A stretch of 48,957 nucleotides of DNA from Alphaproteobacteria bacterium (GCA_019241645.1 JAFAWQ010000019.1:1-48957); one strand, 5' to 3'; numbered from the stretch's first letter, positions 22,851-32,942 are shown. Numbers and translations are program-made. The notes: generated by a model not told the origin, from the sequence alone.

Positions 22851-23156
22851 ATGGCGAAGACGAGTCAGATCAACCGGAATGCGAAGCGCGAGCGGATGGT
22901 GGCGCAGTATGCGGCCAGGCGTAAGGCATTGAAGGCGCAAACCGAAAATATGTCGCTGCCGCCGGAGGAGCGCTTTGCTGCTCACCTGAAGCTGGCAAAG
23001 CTGCCGCGTAATTCGTCCAAGACGCGAATCCACCATCGCTGTGAGATGACGGGCCGCTCCAAGGGCTACTATCGCAAGACAAAACTGTCGCGCATCACGC
23101 TGCGCGAGCTGGGCAACTGGGGGCAAATCCCCGGCATGACCAAGGCCAGCTGGTAA
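22851..23156 (+). CDS. rpsN: 30S ribosomal protein S14 (zinc-free form)
   Basis: S14 is a head protein next to S3 and S19. The 101-residue protein is the long, zinc-independent type: the core [20 protein letters not shown] lacks the paired CxxC motifs. ATG 22851 gives [20 protein letters not shown], the usual alphaproteobacterial start; an upstream in-frame start within rplE is rejected. Confidence 0.98.
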   Translation: MAKTSQINRNAKRERMVAQYAARRKALKAQTENMSLPPEERFAAHLKLAKLPRNSSKTRIHHRCEMTGRSKGYYRKTKLSRITLRELGNWGQIPGMTKASW

Positions 23157-23167
23157 GGGGCGAGGAT

Positions 23168-23566
23168 ATGGCGATCACGGATCCAATCGGCGATCTTCTG
23201 GCGCGCATCCGCAACGGCCAGCTGCGCGGCACGGCAAAGATCAAAAGTCCGGCCTCGAAGCTTCGCGCGCGCGTCCTCGACGTGCTGCAGGCGGAAGGCT
23301 ACATCCGCGGCTATGCGGAAATGGAATTCAAGGGCGGGCAGAAAGAGCTTGAGATCGAGCTCAAATATCACGACGGCCGGCCGGTTATCCGGGAGCTGCG
23401 GCGTGTTTCCACGCCCGGCCGCCGTGTCTATGCCGGGGCCAAGGAGATGAAGCCGCATCGCCAGGGCCTTGGACTTTCGATCGTTTCAACTCCACAGGGC
23501 GTCATGACGGATGTCAGCGCGCGGGAGAAGAATGTGGGTGGCGAAATTCTTTGCCGGATCTTTTAG
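23168..23566 (+). CDS. rpsH: 30S ribosomal protein S8
   Basis: S8 binds the central domain of 16S rRNA and is the translational repressor of the spc operon in E. coli. The 132-residue protein has [20 protein letters not shown] near the start and the C-terminal signature [15 protein letters not shown], then [14 protein letters not shown]. Whether the nearby rplE start region forms an S8 target was not resolved. Confidence 0.97.
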   Translation: MAITDPIGDLLARIRNGQLRGTAKIKSPASKLRARVLDVLQAEGYIRGYAEMEFKGGQKELEIELKYHDGRPVIRELRRVSTPGRRVYAGAKEMKPHRQGLGLSIVSTPQGVMTDVSAREKNVGGEILCRIF

Positions 23567-23583
23567 GCGAGGAGAGCAGAACA

Positions 23584-24117
23584 ATGTCTCGTATCGGCAA
23601 TAAGCCGGTTCCCCTGCCGAAGGGCGTCACGGCGACCATCGAAAACAGGATGGTCCGTGTGAAAGGTCCCAAGGGCGAGCTTTCGCTCCGGCTGGTGAAC
23701 GAAGTGAATGCCGCCATGGGCGAGGACGGCATCACCATTGCGCCAGTCGAAGGTGCGGAACGCGGCCGCCAGATGTGGGGTTTATCGCGAACCTTGGTGA
23801 ACAATCTCGTCGTCGGCGTCACCCAGGGTTTCACCCAGCGTATGGAAATCAACGGCGTCGGCTATCGCGCGGCAGTCCAGGGCAAGAATCTGAACCTGCA
23901 GCTCGGCTTTAGCCACGACGTGAGCTATCCCATTCCCGCCGGTATCAGCATTGTTGCGGAGAAGCCGACGGCACTGACGATCTCCGGTATGGACAAGCAG
24001 CTGGTCGGGCAGGTGGCGGCGGAAATCCGCAGCTATCGCCCGCCGGAACCCTATAAGGGCAAGGGCGTGAAATATGCGGGGGAGCACATCCGCCGCAAGG
24101 AAGGCAAGAAGAAGTAA
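23584..24117 (+). CDS. rplF: 50S ribosomal protein L6
   Basis: L6 lies near the sarcin-ricin loop and the factor-binding site. The 177-residue protein from ATG 23584 begins [20 protein letters not shown] and ends with the conserved [31 protein letters not shown] precedes the start. An earlier in-frame codon at 23551 inside rpsH is not family-like. Confidence 0.98.
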   Translation: MSRIGNKPVPLPKGVTATIENRMVRVKGPKGELSLRLVNEVNAAMGEDGITIAPVEGAERGRQMWGLSRTLVNNLVVGVTQGFTQRMEINGVGYRAAVQGKNLNLQLGFSHDVSYPIPAGISIVAEKPTALTISGMDKQLVGQVAAEIRSYRPPEPYKGKGVKYAGEHIRRKEGKKK

Positions 24118-24120
24118 GCC

Positions 24121-24468
24121 ATGAGCAGCAAACTATTCGATCGCCGCAAGGGCCGCGCGCGCTATCGCATCGCGCAGACGGCGGAGCGTCCCCGGCTTTC
24201 GGTGTTCCGTTCCGGCCGCCATATCTATGCCCAGGTGATCGATGATCGCGCAGGCGCCACTCTGGCGGCCGCATCGAGCAACGAAAAGGAAGGCAAGCCC
24301 GACAAGACGTGGAACCTGGATGCCGCGAAATCGGTCGGTCAGAAAATTGCCGAACGCTCAATTGCCAAAGGCGTGAAGCAGGTCGTGTTCGATCGCGGCG
24401 GGTATATCTATCATGGGCGCGTGAAGGCGCTTGCGGATGCGGCGCGCGAAGGCGGCCTCGAGTTTTGA
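24121..24468 (+). CDS. rplR: 50S ribosomal protein L18
   Basis: L18 binds 5S rRNA together with L5. The 115-residue protein has [40 protein letters not shown] and the end [16 protein letters not shown], all standard. It begins 3 nt after rplF. Confidence 0.98.
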   Translation: MSSKLFDRRKGRARYRIAQTAERPRLSVFRSGRHIYAQVIDDRAGATLAAASSNEKEGKPDKTWNLDAAKSVGQKIAERSIAKGVKQVVFDRGGYIYHGRVKALADAAREGGLEF

Positions 24469-24483
24469 TGAAGGATAAGTTGA

Positions 24484-25056
24484 ATGGCGCGTGAAGAAGG
24501 CAGACGTCGGGAGCGCGGCGACCGCGAAGAGCGCGAGAGCGAGTTCATCGACAAGCTGGTGCATATCAACCGCGTTGCCAAGGTTGTGAAGGGCGGCCGC
24601 CGTTTTGGCTTCGCAGCACTGGTTGTTGTCGGCGACCAGCGCGGTCGCGTCGGCTTTGGCCATGGAAAGGCGCGTGAAGTGCCGGAAGCTATCCGCAAGG
24701 CGACCGATGAAGCCAAGAAGGCGTTGATCCGCGTTCCGTTAAAAGACGGACGGACCCTGCATCACGAGGGCCGCGGCCATCATGGGGCGGGAAAAGTGCT
24801 GGTCCGCCCCGCGCCCGCCGGTACGGGAATTATTGCTGGCGGTCCAATGCGCGCGGTGTTCGAGGCGTTGGGTGTTGGCGACGTGGTTGCAAAGTCGCTT
24901 GGCACGTCCAATCCGTACAACATGGTCCGCGCCACTTTTGATGCGTTGAAATGGCAGCAAAGTCCGCGCATGGTCGCGCAGCGGCGCGGACGGAGCGTCA
25001 GCGACATCATTGCGCGCCGCGAAGGCAGCAAAGGCGAGCAGGCAAGCACGTCCTAG
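24484..25056 (+). CDS. rpsE: 30S ribosomal protein S5
   Basis: S5 works with S4 and S12 in decoding fidelity and helicase action at the mRNA entry. The 190-residue protein has the dsRNA-binding-like N-domain [20 protein letters not shown], then [21 protein letters not shown], and a C-domain with [20 protein letters not shown]. The N-terminus is a basic Arg/Glu-rich stretch of about 20 residues, common in alphaproteobacteria. Confidence 0.98.
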   Translation: MAREEGRRRERGDREERESEFIDKLVHINRVAKVVKGGRRFGFAALVVVGDQRGRVGFGHGKAREVPEAIRKATDEAKKALIRVPLKDGRTLHHEGRGHHGAGKVLVRPAPAGTGIIAGGPMRAVFEALGVGDVVAKSLGTSNPYNMVRATFDALKWQQSPRMVAQRRGRSVSDIIARREGSKGEQASTS

Positions 25057-25069
25057 AGGAACGGTATCG

Positions 25070-25270
25070 ATGGCCAAGACAGGCAACAAAACAGTGACTG
25101 TGCGCCAGATTCGCAGCGCCAACCGCAAACCTGAAGTGCAGGCGGCGACCCTGCGCGGTCTTGGTCTTGGCAAGATTCGCCGGGAGCGGACGCTGGAAGA
25201 TACTCCGGCGGTGCGCGGCATGATCCGCGCTGCCGGGCACCTCGTAGAGGTGGTGGAAGAGAGCACGTGA
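25070..25270 (+). CDS. rpmD: 50S ribosomal protein L30
   Basis: L30 is a small large-subunit protein. From ATG 25070 it has 66 residues, with the family core [20 protein letters not shown] and [20 protein letters not shown], and the final strand HLVEVVEE. The upstream in-frame ATG lies inside rpsE and is rejected. AGAGGAAC provides the ribosome-binding site. Confidence 0.97.
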   Translation: MAKTGNKTVTVRQIRSANRKPEVQAATLRGLGLGKIRRERTLEDTPAVRGMIRAAGHLVEVVEEST

Positions 25271-25271
25271 C

Positions 25272-25847
25272 ATGAAGTTGAACGAACTCAGAAACAATCC
25301 CGGAGCACACAAACGCAAGCTGAAGGTCGGCCGAGGCTCATCGTCCGGCCTTGGTAAGACTTCTGGCCGCGGCGTGAAGGGCGCTAAGGCCCGCACGGGT
25401 ACAAAGGTGTACGGCTTCGAAGGCGGCCAGATGCCGCTGCACATGCGTATGCCCAAGCGCGGCTTCAACAACATTTTCGCCCGCGATTTCGCGGAAGTGA
25501 ACCTTGGCCGCCTCCAAAAGGCGATCGACGGCAAGAAGCTGGACGTTGGCCAGAAGATCACGGAAGAGAGTCTGCAAAAAGCGGGGCTAGCCAGGCGCAG
25601 CCGCGATGGCGTTCGCCTGCTTGGCTCGGGCACATTCGCGGCGAAAATCGATATTGAAGTCGCGGGCGCCAGCGCGAGCGCCCGGCAGGCCGTTGAAAAG
25701 GCCGGTGGCTCGATCACGACCACCTTCCAGAAACAGGTTCGGATGAACAAGAAGGGCGAGCCCGGCAAGCGCGTGCAGCGCCGACAGAATTCTGTTGAAA
25801 AGCGCGCGAGCCGTACAGGGTCCGCCGAGTCCGGCGCGACAGCCTAA
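25272..25847 (+). CDS. rplO: 50S ribosomal protein L15 with C-terminal extension
   Basis: L15 is a late-assembly protein. The core is complete: [60 protein letters not shown] and the C-terminal [16 protein letters not shown]. The protein is 191 aa, about 40 more than the E. coli protein. The extra C-terminus (from about residue 158) is basic and Ser/Arg-rich and was not recognised. It begins 1 nt after the rpmD stop. Confidence 0.97.
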   Translation: MKLNELRNNPGAHKRKLKVGRGSSSGLGKTSGRGVKGAKARTGTKVYGFEGGQMPLHMRMPKRGFNNIFARDFAEVNLGRLQKAIDGKKLDVGQKITEESLQKAGLARRSRDGVRLLGSGTFAAKIDIEVAGASASARQAVEKAGGSITTTFQKQVRMNKKGEPGKRVQRRQNSVEKRASRTGSAESGATA

Positions 25848-25908
25848 TGCTTCGCAAATCCGCGACGGCTTCCCATATCAGATAGGACGCGGGGATCAGG
25901 AGTAAGGA

Positions 25909-27240
25909 ATGGCCTCGGCAGCCGAGCAGCTAGCGGCAAACTTCAACTTCAGCAATTTTGGCAAGGCTACCGAGCTTCGCCAACGCATCCTGTTCACCGT
26001 CGTCGTGCTCATCATCGCGCGCCTCGGTACTTACATTCCCATGCCCGGTATCGATCCTTCGCAATTGGCGCGAGAGTTGAGCCAGCAAAAGGGCGGACTG
26101 CTGGACGTTTTCAATGTTCTGGCGGGCGGGGCGGTGCAGCGCATGGCGATCTTCGCGCTGGGGATCATGCCCTACATTTCCGCCTCCATCATCATGCAGC
26201 TGATGACGACGGTTTTTCCCGAGTTGGAAGCTCTCAAGAAGGAGGGCGAGGCTGGCCGCAAGACCCTAAATCAATACACCCGTTATGCGACTGTGGGGCT
26301 GGCTGCGCTGCAGGCTTACGGCATCGCGATCGGACTCGAGCATTGGGGCAACGTGGTGATCGACCCCGGCTGGTTTTTCCGCATCTCCACGGTTATTACG
26401 CTGACCGGCGGCACGATTCTCCTGATGTGGCTTGGAGAACAGATCACCGCGCGCGGCGTCGGCAACGGCATCTCGTTGATCATCTTTATCGGTATCGTGG
26501 CCCGCTTCCCAAGCTACATCGCGCAGGCCTTCGAAGCCGGGCGGACCGGCGCCATACCGCCGCTGGTTTTGATTCTCGCGATTATCGGTATTGTCGGGCT
26601 GATCACATTCATCGTCTTCATGGAACGGGCGCAGCGCCGGCTGCTGGTACAATATCCCAAACGCCAGGTGGGCCAGCGCATGTTCGGCGGTGAATCGTCC
26701 CATTTGCCCCTCAAGATCAACGTATCGGGTGTGATTCCACCGATCTTTGCGTCGTCTATCCTTCTGATGCCGACGACGGTCGCCAACTTCAATTCTCAAA
26801 GCATTCCGGATTGGCTTGCGACGCTGGTCGCGTTTGTCAGCCACGGTTCGCCGCTCTATCTGGCACTTTACGCCGCCATGATCATTTTCTTCGCATTTTT
26901 CTACACCTCGATCATCTTCAATCCGGAGGAAACGGCGGAAAACCTTAAGAAATATGGGGGCTTTATTCCCGGCATTCGCCCGGGCAAGAAAACCGCGGAG
27001 TACATCGATTATGTCCTCACGCGCATCACGGCAGTGGGAGGCCTTTATCTTGCGGTTGTTTGCCTGATTCCGGAATACATTATCTATCGATACAATCTGC
27101 CTTTCGCCCTCGGCGGGACCTCGATCCTTATCGTGGTGAGCGTGATGATGGACACGGTGGCCCAAATCCAGAGTCATCTGATTGCGCAGCAATATGAAGG
27201 ACTGATCAAGCGGTCGCGCCTGCGCGGGGCGCGCCGTTGA
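25909..27240 (+). CDS. secY: Preprotein translocase subunit SecY
   Basis: SecY is the channel of the SecYEG translocon. The 443-residue protein has the expected ten membrane helices and the family signatures RLGTYIPMPGIDPSQL, GIMPYISASIIMQLM, RVGVGNGIS-like RGVGNGISLIIFIGI, and IPPIFASSILLMP. The N-terminus is cytosolic (MASAAEQLAANFNFSNFGKA). AGGAGTAAGG precedes ATG 25909. The stop is used together with the adk start as TTGA. Confidence 0.98.
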   Translation: MASAAEQLAANFNFSNFGKATELRQRILFTVVVLIIARLGTYIPMPGIDPSQLARELSQQKGGLLDVFNVLAGGAVQRMAIFALGIMPYISASIIMQLMTTVFPELEALKKEGEAGRKTLNQYTRYATVGLAALQAYGIAIGLEHWGNVVIDPGWFFRISTVITLTGGTILLMWLGEQITARGVGNGISLIIFIGIVARFPSYIAQAFEAGRTGAIPPLVLILAIIGIVGLITFIVFMERAQRRLLVQYPKRQVGQRMFGGESSHLPLKINVSGVIPPIFASSILLMPTTVANFNSQSIPDWLATLVAFVSHGSPLYLALYAAMIIFFAFFYTSIIFNPEETAENLKKYGGFIPGIRPGKKTAEYIDYVLTRITAVGGLYLAVVCLIPEYIIYRYNLPFALGGTSILIVVSVMMDTVAQIQSHLIAQQYEGLIKRSRLRGARR

Positions 27241-27824
27241 ACCTCGTCCTTTTCGGTCCTCCCGGTGCTGGCAAGGGCACGCAGGCAAAGCTGCTTATGC
27301 AGGCTCGCGCGCTGCCGCAGCTTTCCACCGGAGACATGCTGCGGGCCGCGATTTCCTCTGGTTCGCCCCTTGGTTTGCAATGCAGGGGAATCATGGATCG
27401 CGGTGATCTGGTCTCTGATGAAATCGTCATCAGAATCATCGCCGAGCGTCTGGATGAGCCGGATTGCGCTACCGGGGCCATCTTCGACGGCTTCCCCCGC
27501 ACTATTGGGCAGGCTGAAGCTCTCGATCGCCTGCTTCAGAGCCGCGGTCGCAAGATCCATGTGGCTATCGAGCTGAAGATCAATGATGAAATGCTTCTTC
27601 AGCGGGCTGAAAGCCGCATTCGGGAGATGATCGCCTCCGGTCAGGTGCCGCGCCCCGACGACACGCCAGAGACGCTGCGAAATCGGCTTGAAGTATATTA
27701 TCGGAAGACCGCCCCGTTGATTGCCTATTACCGGAATCAGGACAAGCTTCGGACCGTCGACGGCATGGGAGCCATTCCGGAGGTGGCCAGGGAAATAGCC
27801 GCCGTGCTCGATAGCACCGCTTGA
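27237..27824 (+). CDS. adk: Adenylate kinase, short-lid form, TTG start
   Basis: Adenylate kinase interconverts AMP, ADP and ATP. The 195-residue protein begins at TTG 27237, overlapping the secY stop as TTGA. The first ATG is codon 21, after the P-loop GPPGAGKGTQ (residues 8-17), so the non-ATG start is required. AMP-site segments STGDMLRAAI and FDGFPRTIGQAEALD are present. The LID (residues 127-150) is the short variant without zinc cysteines, as usual in alphaproteobacteria. It closes the spc block; normally rpsM would follow, but here an unrelated region begins. Confidence 0.96.
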   Translation: MNLVLFGPPGAGKGTQAKLLMQARALPQLSTGDMLRAAISSGSPLGLQCRGIMDRGDLVSDEIVIRIIAERLDEPDCATGAIFDGFPRTIGQAEALDRLLQSRGRKIHVAIELKINDEMLLQRAESRIREMIASGQVPRPDDTPETLRNRLEVYYRKTAPLIAYYRNQDKLRTVDGMGAIPEVAREIAAVLDSTA

Positions 27825-27876
27825 ACTCGACGCTCAGGCGACCGATTCTTCGCTTGGCGACAGATTCGCTCAGGTG

Positions 27877-28575
27877 ATGCGCAAAGGATTTTCGCTTTTC
27901 TGCTGGAACATCCATAGCTGCGTCGGCCGGGACGGCAGGTGCGATCCCGACCGGGTCCGCCATGCTTTGGGCTCGGTCGATTTCGATGTATTTTGCCTGC
28001 AGGAGGTTGGCTGGCAGCTTCACCGTGGCACGCGCAACTTCGATCAGTTCAAGCATCTGGCCGATGAAATCAAAGGCCATCAGTATCAAAGCCTCACGAA
28101 GACGCGCGGCGCGCATTTCGGCAACCTCATCATTTCACGCTATCCGCTTGCCGCGACGCAGACGGTCAAACTCGGACGCCGCTGGGGCGTGCCTCGCTGC
28201 CTTCAGATGGCGGATGCCGTGTTGGAACGGAAACGTATCACCGTGATGAACACGCATCTCGGTCTGGATCCGCTGGAGCGGCTCAAGCAAATGAAGCGGA
28301 TTGCGGAGTTCGTCCGCGCCGATCCGAATCAGCCGCGGGTTTTGTGCGGGGACTTCAATACGCTCCGAAACGGCGTGGCGATTAAGGATCTGGGAAGTTT
28401 GTTCGAATACCGCTCGTCGTCACGCACATTTCCAGCGCGTCGGCCGGCATTGCAACTGGATCGGATATTCGCGACAGGTCTTGGCAACTGCGTGGAAGAA
28501 GGCATTCTGCGCGACAGCCGATTCCGCGAAGCCTCCGATCACTTGCCGGTGTTTGCAAGCTTTCGGACTGTCTAG
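27877..28575 (+). CDS. Endonuclease/exonuclease/phosphatase (EEP) family protein
   Basis: This is a 232-residue Mg2+-dependent hydrolase of the DNase I-like EEP superfamily. All active-site elements are visible: Asn11 (FCWNIHS), Glu43 (CLQEVGW), His127 (NTHLGLD), Asp159 and Asn161 (CGDFNT) and Asp221-His222 (SDHLPV). There is no signal peptide. ATG 27877 is preceded directly by an in-frame GTG (27874). The substrate (nucleic acid, phospholipid headgroup or other phosphodiester) cannot be told from sequence. Its stop lies inside CTAG (28572-28575), shared with the convergent RND gene. Confidence 0.88.
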   Translation: MRKGFSLFCWNIHSCVGRDGRCDPDRVRHALGSVDFDVFCLQEVGWQLHRGTRNFDQFKHLADEIKGHQYQSLTKTRGAHFGNLIISRYPLAATQTVKLGRRWGVPRCLQMADAVLERKRITVMNTHLGLDPLERLKQMKRIAEFVRADPNQPRVLCGDFNTLRNGVAIKDLGSLFEYRSSSRTFPARRPALQLDRIFATGLGNCVEEGILRDSRFREASDHLPVFASFRTV

Positions 28576-31500
28576 GAGGACTGCTGCTGGGACCGGGTTG
28601 TGCGTCTGGCCAGGCGTTGGACGCCCGCAGTCACCAGCACGAAAAACAGGGGCACGAAGAAGATTGCCAGAACAGTGGCCGTCAGCATCCCACCCAGAAC
28701 GCCCGTGCCGATATCGTTCTGGCCAGCGGCGCCGGCGCCCGTCGCAACGGCAAGCGGCGATACGCCCGCGATGAAGGCCAGGGATGTCATCAGGATGGGA
28801 CGGATGCGCAGGCGCGCGCCTTCCATGGCTGCTTGAACCGCATTCTCTCCGCGGCGCACGGCAAATTCGGCGAACTCGACGATCAGGATGGCGTTCTTGG
28901 CAGAGAGCCCGATGGTGGTCAGCAATCCCACCTGGAAGAAGACGTCGTTGGACAGGCCGCGCAGATACGCCGCCGCGAGTGCACCGACTACGCCAAGCGG
29001 AATCACAAGCAGGACTGAAAACGGGATGGACCAGCTCTCGTACAGGGCGGCAAGGCAAAGAAACACCACGAGAATGGAAAGGGCGTAAAGGGCAGGGGCT
29101 TCGGAACCGGAGAGCAGTTCCTGGTAAGACAGGCCCGTCCATTCATACCCTACACCGGACGGCAGCTGTCTTATGAGCTTTGCGACTTCGTTCATTGCCG
29201 CGCCGGAGCTCTGACCTGGCGCAGCCGAGCCCTGAATTTCGACGGCAGGAAAGCCGTTGTAGCGCTGCAACGTTGATGGTCCCGTGATCCACGTGGTGTT
29301 GGCGAAGGCGGAGAACGGCACCATGCCATTCGACGAGTTTCGTACGAACCAGTTGCCGAGGTCTTCTGGCAGCATGCGGTAAGGCGCATCGCCTTCCATG
29401 TAGACGCGCTTCACCCGGCCGCGATCGATGAAGTCGTTGACGAAAACGCCGGCCCATGCAGCGCTGAGAGTGTTGTACGTGTCATCGAGATTGAGTCCGA
29501 GCGCGGTTGCCTTGGTGCGGTCGATCTCCACATGCAGTTGCGGCGTGTCCGGAAGCGAGTTGGGGCGGACGGCAGTAAGCAAAGGATTGCGCGCTGCCAA
29601 CCCCAGGAGCTGGTTCTGTGCCGCAATCAACCCATCATGGCCTAAATTGCCATGATCCTCGAGTTCCACGTCAAAGCCCGCTGACTGACCAAGCCCCGGA
29701 ACCGACGGGGGCGCCAGCGCAAAAACCTGGGCATCGCGGATTTGCGCGAAGGCGCCAAAGGCGCGTTGTACGATTTCTGTGGCGCGGTTTTGCGATCCCG
29801 GCCGTTTGCTCCAATCTTTCAGCAGTATGAAGGCCAAGCCGACATTCTGACCCGATCCCGCGAAGCTGAAACCGCTGACTGTGAAGATGCCGTCGACGGT
29901 CGCCTTTTCGTCATCGAGGAAATGGTTTTCGATCTGCTTGCCGACTGCCACGGTGCGTGACTGCTGCGCGCCGGCCGGAAGCGTGTATTGCGCCAGCACA
30001 TATCCTTGATCTTCCGTCGGAAGAAATCCGGTGGGCAAAATGTAGAATAGGAGGCCCAGCACGCCCACGATGACCGCATACACGCCAAGGGGGAGTAAGG
30101 GTCGCGCGATGACCCTCTGCACAATTCCGCGGTAGCGCTCCACGCCGCGTCCGAAGGTCCGGTTGAACCAACGACCAAACCGGCCTCCAGGGCTTTCTCC
30201 CTCCTTCGGAGGAGGCTTCAGGATGTTGGCACACAGGGTGGGCGTCAGAATAAGCGCCACGAGAATGGAAAGCACCATTGCCGAAACAATGGTGATGGAA
30301 AACTGGCGATAGATCACGCCTGTCGAACCGCCAAAGAACGCCATCGGCAAGAAGACTGCAGAAAGCACCAGCGCGATGCCGATCAACGCGCCCGTGATCT
30401 CGTCCATCGATTTTCGCGTCGCCTCGCGGGGATCCAGTCCCTCCTGCGCCATGATGCGGTCGACGTTTTCCACCACCACGATGGCATCGTCCACCAGGAG
30501 GCCGATGGCGAGCACCAGCGCGAACATGGTCAGCACGTTGATCGAGTAGCCAGCCGCCGCGAGCACGCCGAAAGTGCCAAGCAACACCACGGGGATGGTA
30601 ATTGCCGGGATCAGTGTGGCGCGCCAGTTCTGCAGAAACACGAACATCACGATGACCACCAGTATGATGGCCTCGATCAGGGTGACGATCACACTACGAA
30701 TCGAAATGCGCACAAAAGTGGTGATGTCGACGGGATACGACACCTCAACGCCGGGCGGCAGGTTGGAGGAGAGTTGGGCCACTTTCGCCTTGACCGCGTC
30801 AGCGGTAGTCAGCGCATTGGCGCCCGGCGCGAGCTGAATTGCCATTCCGGCGGCAGGGCGGCGGTTGAAGCGGCTGACCACACTGTAATCTTCGGCGCCG
30901 AGTTCCACGCGTGCGACGTCGCCGATGCGCACAGTAGCGCCGCTTGTGTCGGTTCGGAGAATGATGTCCCGGAACTGTTGAGGCGTGCGTAGCCGAGATT
31001 GCGCGGTGACCGTGGCATCTAGCTGTTGCCCTGGCACAGACGGTTGAGCGCCGACTTCACCAGCGGCGACCTGTGTATTCTGTGCGAGAATGGCATTGCG
31101 GACGTCGGCCGCAGTAAGGCCATAATTTCGCAATTTGAGCGGATCGAGCCAGATACGCATGGCATATTCGGAGCCGAACACGCGCACCTGTCCGACACCC
31201 GGAACGCGCGCCAGCGGATCCTGAAGGGAGCTGGCGATGAAATCGGAAATGTCGACGTTGGTGTAATGCCCCCCTGTCGTATCGTAGAGACCGACGACCA
31301 TGAGAAAGTTGGTTTGCGATTTGGTTACTCGCACGCCGAGTTGCGTCACTTCTTCGGGCAGCAGCGGCAAGGCCTGCTGCACCTGATTTTGAACCTGCAC
31401 CTGCGCAATGTCGGGATTCGTGCCGGGGGCAAAAGTCGCCGAGATACTGACGCTTCCCGAGGAGTCGCTGCTTGATGAGAAATACAACAAATTGTCTATG

Positions 31501-31712
31501 CCGGTAAGCTGCTGCTCTATGACCTGTGTAACGGAGTTTTCCAGTGTCGCGGCGGATGCGCCAGGATAGGACGCGCCGATGTTGACCGAGGGCGGCGCAA
31601 TATTGGGGTATTGTTCAACCGGCAGCGTGGTGATCGACAGCGCGCCGGCCAGCATGATCACGATTGCGATCACCCATGCGAATACCGGACGGTCGATGAA
31701 GAAACGGGACAT
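28572..31712 (-). CDS. RND multidrug efflux permease (HAE1/AcrB type)
   Basis: This is an inner-membrane proton-driven drug exporter, 1046 aa, the normal length for AcrB-type pumps. It starts SRFFIDRPVFAWVIAIVIML. The proton-relay Asp pair is Asp408-Asp409 in IGLLVDDAIVVVENVDR, and the relay lysine is in TIGLSAKNAILIVEFAEF. Porter-domain motifs such as PVEQYPNIAPP are present. It follows its membrane-fusion partner by 5 nt on the minus strand. No outer-membrane TolC-type channel or local TetR repressor is encoded here, so it presumably shares a channel encoded elsewhere. Substrates are unknown. Confidence 0.96.
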   Translation of the reverse strand: MSRFFIDRPVFAWVIAIVIMLAGALSITTLPVEQYPNIAPPSVNIGASYPGASAATLENSVTQVIEQQLTGIDNLLYFSSSSDSSGSVSISATFAPGTNPDIAQVQVQNQVQQALPLLPEEVTQLGVRVTKSQTNFLMVVGLYDTTGGHYTNVDISDFIASSLQDPLARVPGVGQVRVFGSEYAMRIWLDPLKLRNYGLTAADVRNAILAQNTQVAAGEVGAQPSVPGQQLDATVTAQSRLRTPQQFRDIILRTDTSGATVRIGDVARVELGAEDYSVVSRFNRRPAAGMAIQLAPGANALTTADAVKAKVAQLSSNLPPGVEVSYPVDITTFVRISIRSVIVTLIEAIILVVIVMFVFLQNWRATLIPAITIPVVLLGTFGVLAAAGYSINVLTMFALVLAIGLLVDDAIVVVENVDRIMAQEGLDPREATRKSMDEITGALIGIALVLSAVFLPMAFFGGSTGVIYRQFSITIVSAMVLSILVALILTPTLCANILKPPPKEGESPGGRFGRWFNRTFGRGVERYRGIVQRVIARPLLPLGVYAVIVGVLGLLFYILPTGFLPTEDQGYVLAQYTLPAGAQQSRTVAVGKQIENHFLDDEKATVDGIFTVSGFSFAGSGQNVGLAFILLKDWSKRPGSQNRATEIVQRAFGAFAQIRDAQVFALAPPSVPGLGQSAGFDVELEDHGNLGHDGLIAAQNQLLGLAARNPLLTAVRPNSLPDTPQLHVEIDRTKATALGLNLDDTYNTLSAAWAGVFVNDFIDRGRVKRVYMEGDAPYRMLPEDLGNWFVRNSSNGMVPFSAFANTTWITGPSTLQRYNGFPAVEIQGSAAPGQSSGAAMNEVAKLIRQLPSGVGYEWTGLSYQELLSGSEAPALYALSILVVFLCLAALYESWSIPFSVLLVIPLGVVGALAAAYLRGLSNDVFFQVGLLTTIGLSAKNAILIVEFAEFAVRRGENAVQAAMEGARLRIRPILMTSLAFIAGVSPLAVATGAGAAGQNDIGTGVLGGMLTATVLAIFFVPLFFVLVTAGVQRLARRTTRSQQQSS

Positions 31713-31717
31713 TGGCG

Positions 31718-32836
31718 TTAGGGTGCCGATTGCGGCGTTGCGGCAGCCAGCTTGGCTGGAACGGGACGCACCGGAATATTGGGTCGCAGGCTTTGCGTAC
31801 CTTCAACGACCAGCCTGTCGCCATCCTTCAGCCCCGCCGCAACGAGCCAGTCCGGTCCAACCGCCCGGGAAACCTTGAGGTCTTTGAGTTCAACGATGTT
31901 ATTCTTGCCGACCACCCAGGCGGTTGGCTGCCCCCTTGTATCGCGCACGACACCCTGCTGCGGAGCGAGAATGGCATTTGGCACGACGCCTTCCCCAATT
32001 ACGGCGCGCACATACATGCCCGGCAGCAGGATGTGATGCGGATTGGGAAAAATCGCGCGCAGCGTAACCGATCCGGTGTTGGTATCCACCGTGACATCGG
32101 CAAATTGCAGCTTGCCCTCAAGCGGATACTTCGTGCCATCCTCGAGCCAGAGCGATACGCCGGACAGGGCGGGCTGATCCTTGTCGAGCACGCCTTTCGC
32201 CACCGCCTGCCGCAGCGCCAGCAGTTGGGTGCTGGATTGCGGGATGTTCACGTAGATCGGGTCCAGCGTCTGGATTGTGGTCAAAGCGGTGGTCTGTCCT
32301 GCCGTGGCGAGCGCACCTTCCGTTACATTGGAGATGCCGATTCGCCCACTGATCGGTGCGGTGATGCGCGTATAGCCAAGATTGATCCGGGCAGATTGGA
32401 CGCTGGCCGCTGCCTGTTTATAGGCCGCAAGCGCGTCATCGTAATTCTGTGGTGCAATTGCCTTTGCGCCAACCAGCTGGCGATACCGCTCGGCTTTGGC
32501 TTTGTTCGTAAGAACCACAGCCGCCGCACTGTTGTAAGCCGCCCGATAGGGTGCCGGATCGATCTGATAAAGCGGTTGCCCCGCCTTGACTTCGCTGCCC
32601 TCGGTGAACAGGCGTTTCAAGATGATGCCGCTGACCTGCGGGCGGACCTCGGAGATGCGATAGGGTGCCGTGCGGCCGGGCAGTTCCGCGGTCAAGGTGG
32701 CCTGGCCGGCATGGATGGTCACAATGCCCACCTCCGGCGGCGGCATCTGCGGAGGAGCACTGTTCCGGCCGCACCCGGATGACAAGACGACAATGGCCGA
32801 ACAAAGGGTAGCCAGCGATACTCGTGAGACGCACAT
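31718..32836 (-). CDS. RND efflux periplasmic adaptor (membrane fusion) lipoprotein
   Basis: This adaptor links the RND pump to an outer-membrane channel. From ATG 32836 the protein is 372 aa with a lipoprotein signal peptide and lipobox LSSGC. The biotinyl-lipoyl segment VRPQVSGIILKRLFTEGSEV, a short alpha-hairpin, the second lipoyl half YTRITAPISGRIGIS and the beta-barrel/membrane-proximal region (ILLPGMYVRAVIGEG) are all present. A TTG at 32866 would add ten residues without improving the signal peptide. Gene order adaptor-permease with a 5-nt gap indicates one operon. Confidence 0.95.
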   Translation of the reverse strand: MCVSRVSLATLCSAIVVLSSGCGRNSAPPQMPPPEVGIVTIHAGQATLTAELPGRTAPYRISEVRPQVSGIILKRLFTEGSEVKAGQPLYQIDPAPYRAAYNSAAAVVLTNKAKAERYRQLVGAKAIAPQNYDDALAAYKQAAASVQSARINLGYTRITAPISGRIGISNVTEGALATAGQTTALTTIQTLDPIYVNIPQSSTQLLALRQAVAKGVLDKDQPALSGVSLWLEDGTKYPLEGKLQFADVTVDTNTGSVTLRAIFPNPHHILLPGMYVRAVIGEGVVPNAILAPQQGVVRDTRGQPTAWVVGKNNIVELKDLKVSRAVGPDWLVAAGLKDGDRLVVEGTQSLRPNIPVRPVPAKLAAATPQSAP

Positions 32837-32942
32837 CGGACGGTTCAAGGCGTCAATCCCGGACAAGGGTGGATTGCGGGAGATAGGTAGGGGCGAAATC
32901 GAAATAAGACAACCTTACGGCGTTGAAATCGTGGAGTGACCG

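Noticed and set aside
26266..27288. Minus-strand 340-codon frame across secY
   Set aside because: It is antisense to secY, extremely charged and with no domain pattern.
28572..32836. Complete tripartite efflux operon with local repressor
   Set aside because: No outer-membrane channel and no TetR/MarR gene is present. The adjacent winged-helix regulator faces a different divergent gene.
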